From Marinobacter mobilis (lineage in GTDB: Bacteria; Pseudomonadota; Gammaproteobacteria; Pseudomonadales; Oleiphilaceae), in NCBI RefSeq assembly GCF_900106945.1, contig NZ_FNNE01000007.1, positions 62,001-126,000 of the forward strand: a DNA stretch of 64,000 nt. Reading direction: 5' to 3'. Of the stretch, positions 63,770 to 64,000 are shown one piece after another; the stretch's first letter is position 1; the number at the start of each line of letters is the position of its first letter. Under the pieces are notes generated by a model. The model saw nothing but the letters and a program-made list of their open reading frames with translations. It was not told the origin of the DNA and did no database searches. The translations under genes and the position numbers were made by a program.

Positions 63770-64000
63770 AGCGCTATCACCTGTTCCACGGCATGGACCA
63801 CATCTGCCACCTGGGGCAGATAGCGTTGTTCATTGCGGTAGTAGGGCATGACCGTGTCGTAGCCCGTCACCCGGACCAACGGCGCCTGCAGGTCGAGGAA
63901 GGCACTTTCCGCCAGCGAGGCGGCGATCTCGGCACCCACGCCGCCGTTGCGGCAGGCTTCGTGAACAATCACCGCACGCCCGGTCTTGGCCACGGAACAC
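63766..64000 (-). CDS. 2-oxoacid dehydrogenase E1 component, beta subunit (C-terminal part)
   Basis: The last 78 codons of the gene are in the window; it continues beyond the right edge. The end matches E1-beta C-termini (SVAKTGRAVIVHEACRNGGV, then RVTGYDTVMPYYRNEQRYLP), the TPP-dependent decarboxylating subunit paired with E2. Translational coupling (ATGA) to E2 supports one operon. E1-alpha is expected further right. Confidence 0.9.
   Translation of the reverse strand, partial: CSVAKTGRAVIVHEACRNGGVGAEIAASLAESAFLDLQAPLVRVTGYDTVMPYYRNEQRYLPQVADVVHAVEQVIAL

Overview
The window is 64 kb of GC-rich, densely coding bacterial chromosome. Gene content and protein motifs (TruC, DjlA, YeeN-type YebC, HI0933 flavoprotein, MmsR/MmsAB valine catabolism, FhuBCD-like iron uptake, RND efflux, AlkB) point to a marine-type gammaproteobacterium. 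Marinobacter is my best guess, but it is an inference from protein flavour, with no rRNA or marker gene to confirm it. I saw no rRNA, tRNA, phage, insertion sequence or CRISPR array.

Layout. 1-3.5 kb: an acyl-CoA synthetase (cut by the left edge) faces a soluble three-PAS histidine kinase and its FixJ-type regulator. 3.5-10.7 kb: a MocR-type regulator divergent from a small unknown protein and a PhzF-family gene, then a HI0933 flavoprotein, an MgtC/DUF4010 membrane protein, a secreted FilA-like protein and alkB. 10.8-20.2 kb: signalling, with three cyclic-di-GMP enzymes (dCache-HAMP-GAF-HD-GYP, 7TM-GGDEF, GAF-GGDEF-EAL) around djlA and an amidase. 20.2-25.6 kb: truC, interrupted by an in-frame amber codon, divergent from a Fur-box-led siderophore-iron uptake operon (ATPase, binding protein, double-length permease, FhuF-like reductase). 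25.7-33.7 kb: a chemoreceptor broken in its signalling tip, a ceramidase-like protein, ilvGM behind a complete leader-peptide attenuator, and a Fur-box-led TonB siderophore receptor.

33.9-40.5 kb: a valine-catabolic operon on the minus strand (mmsA, acyl-CoA dehydrogenase, enoyl-CoA hydratase, 3-hydroxyisobutyryl-CoA hydrolase, mmsB) with its AraC-type regulator divergent. 40.5-41.1 kb: a non-coding stretch of imperfect 237-bp repeats, each carrying an inverted pair of DnaA-box-like 9-mers plus AT-rich GATC motifs. 41.1-51.4 kb: small membrane and unknown proteins, an SRPBCC protein, an oxygen-binding di-iron-type protein, an RND efflux pair, a lipoprotein, a YeeN-type YebC protein, NnrU and a glutamine amidotransferase. 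51.4-55.2 kb: a lipoprotein metallophosphoesterase gene split by a frameshift, controlled by inference by a divergent PhnF-like GntR/UTRA repressor whose likely operators lie between them, with a PhnA/YjdM protein beyond. 55.4-61 kb: a patatin, a DUF2784 protein, and a TetR-SDR-flavin monooxygenase-patatin operon with a clear palindromic operator. 61-64 kb: TfoX-like protein, methyltransferase, PCu(A)C copper chaperone, and the E2 and partial E1-beta genes of a 2-oxoacid dehydrogenase complex.

Themes. Branched-chain amino acids appear in both directions (ilvGM synthesis with attenuation; mms valine breakdown; an E2/E1-beta pair that may feed it). Iron acquisition appears in two Fur-type loci. 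Three genes are broken by small lesions, which suggests either real strain decay or sequence error. The most unusual non-coding element is the DnaA-box repeat region at 40.57-41.13 kb.
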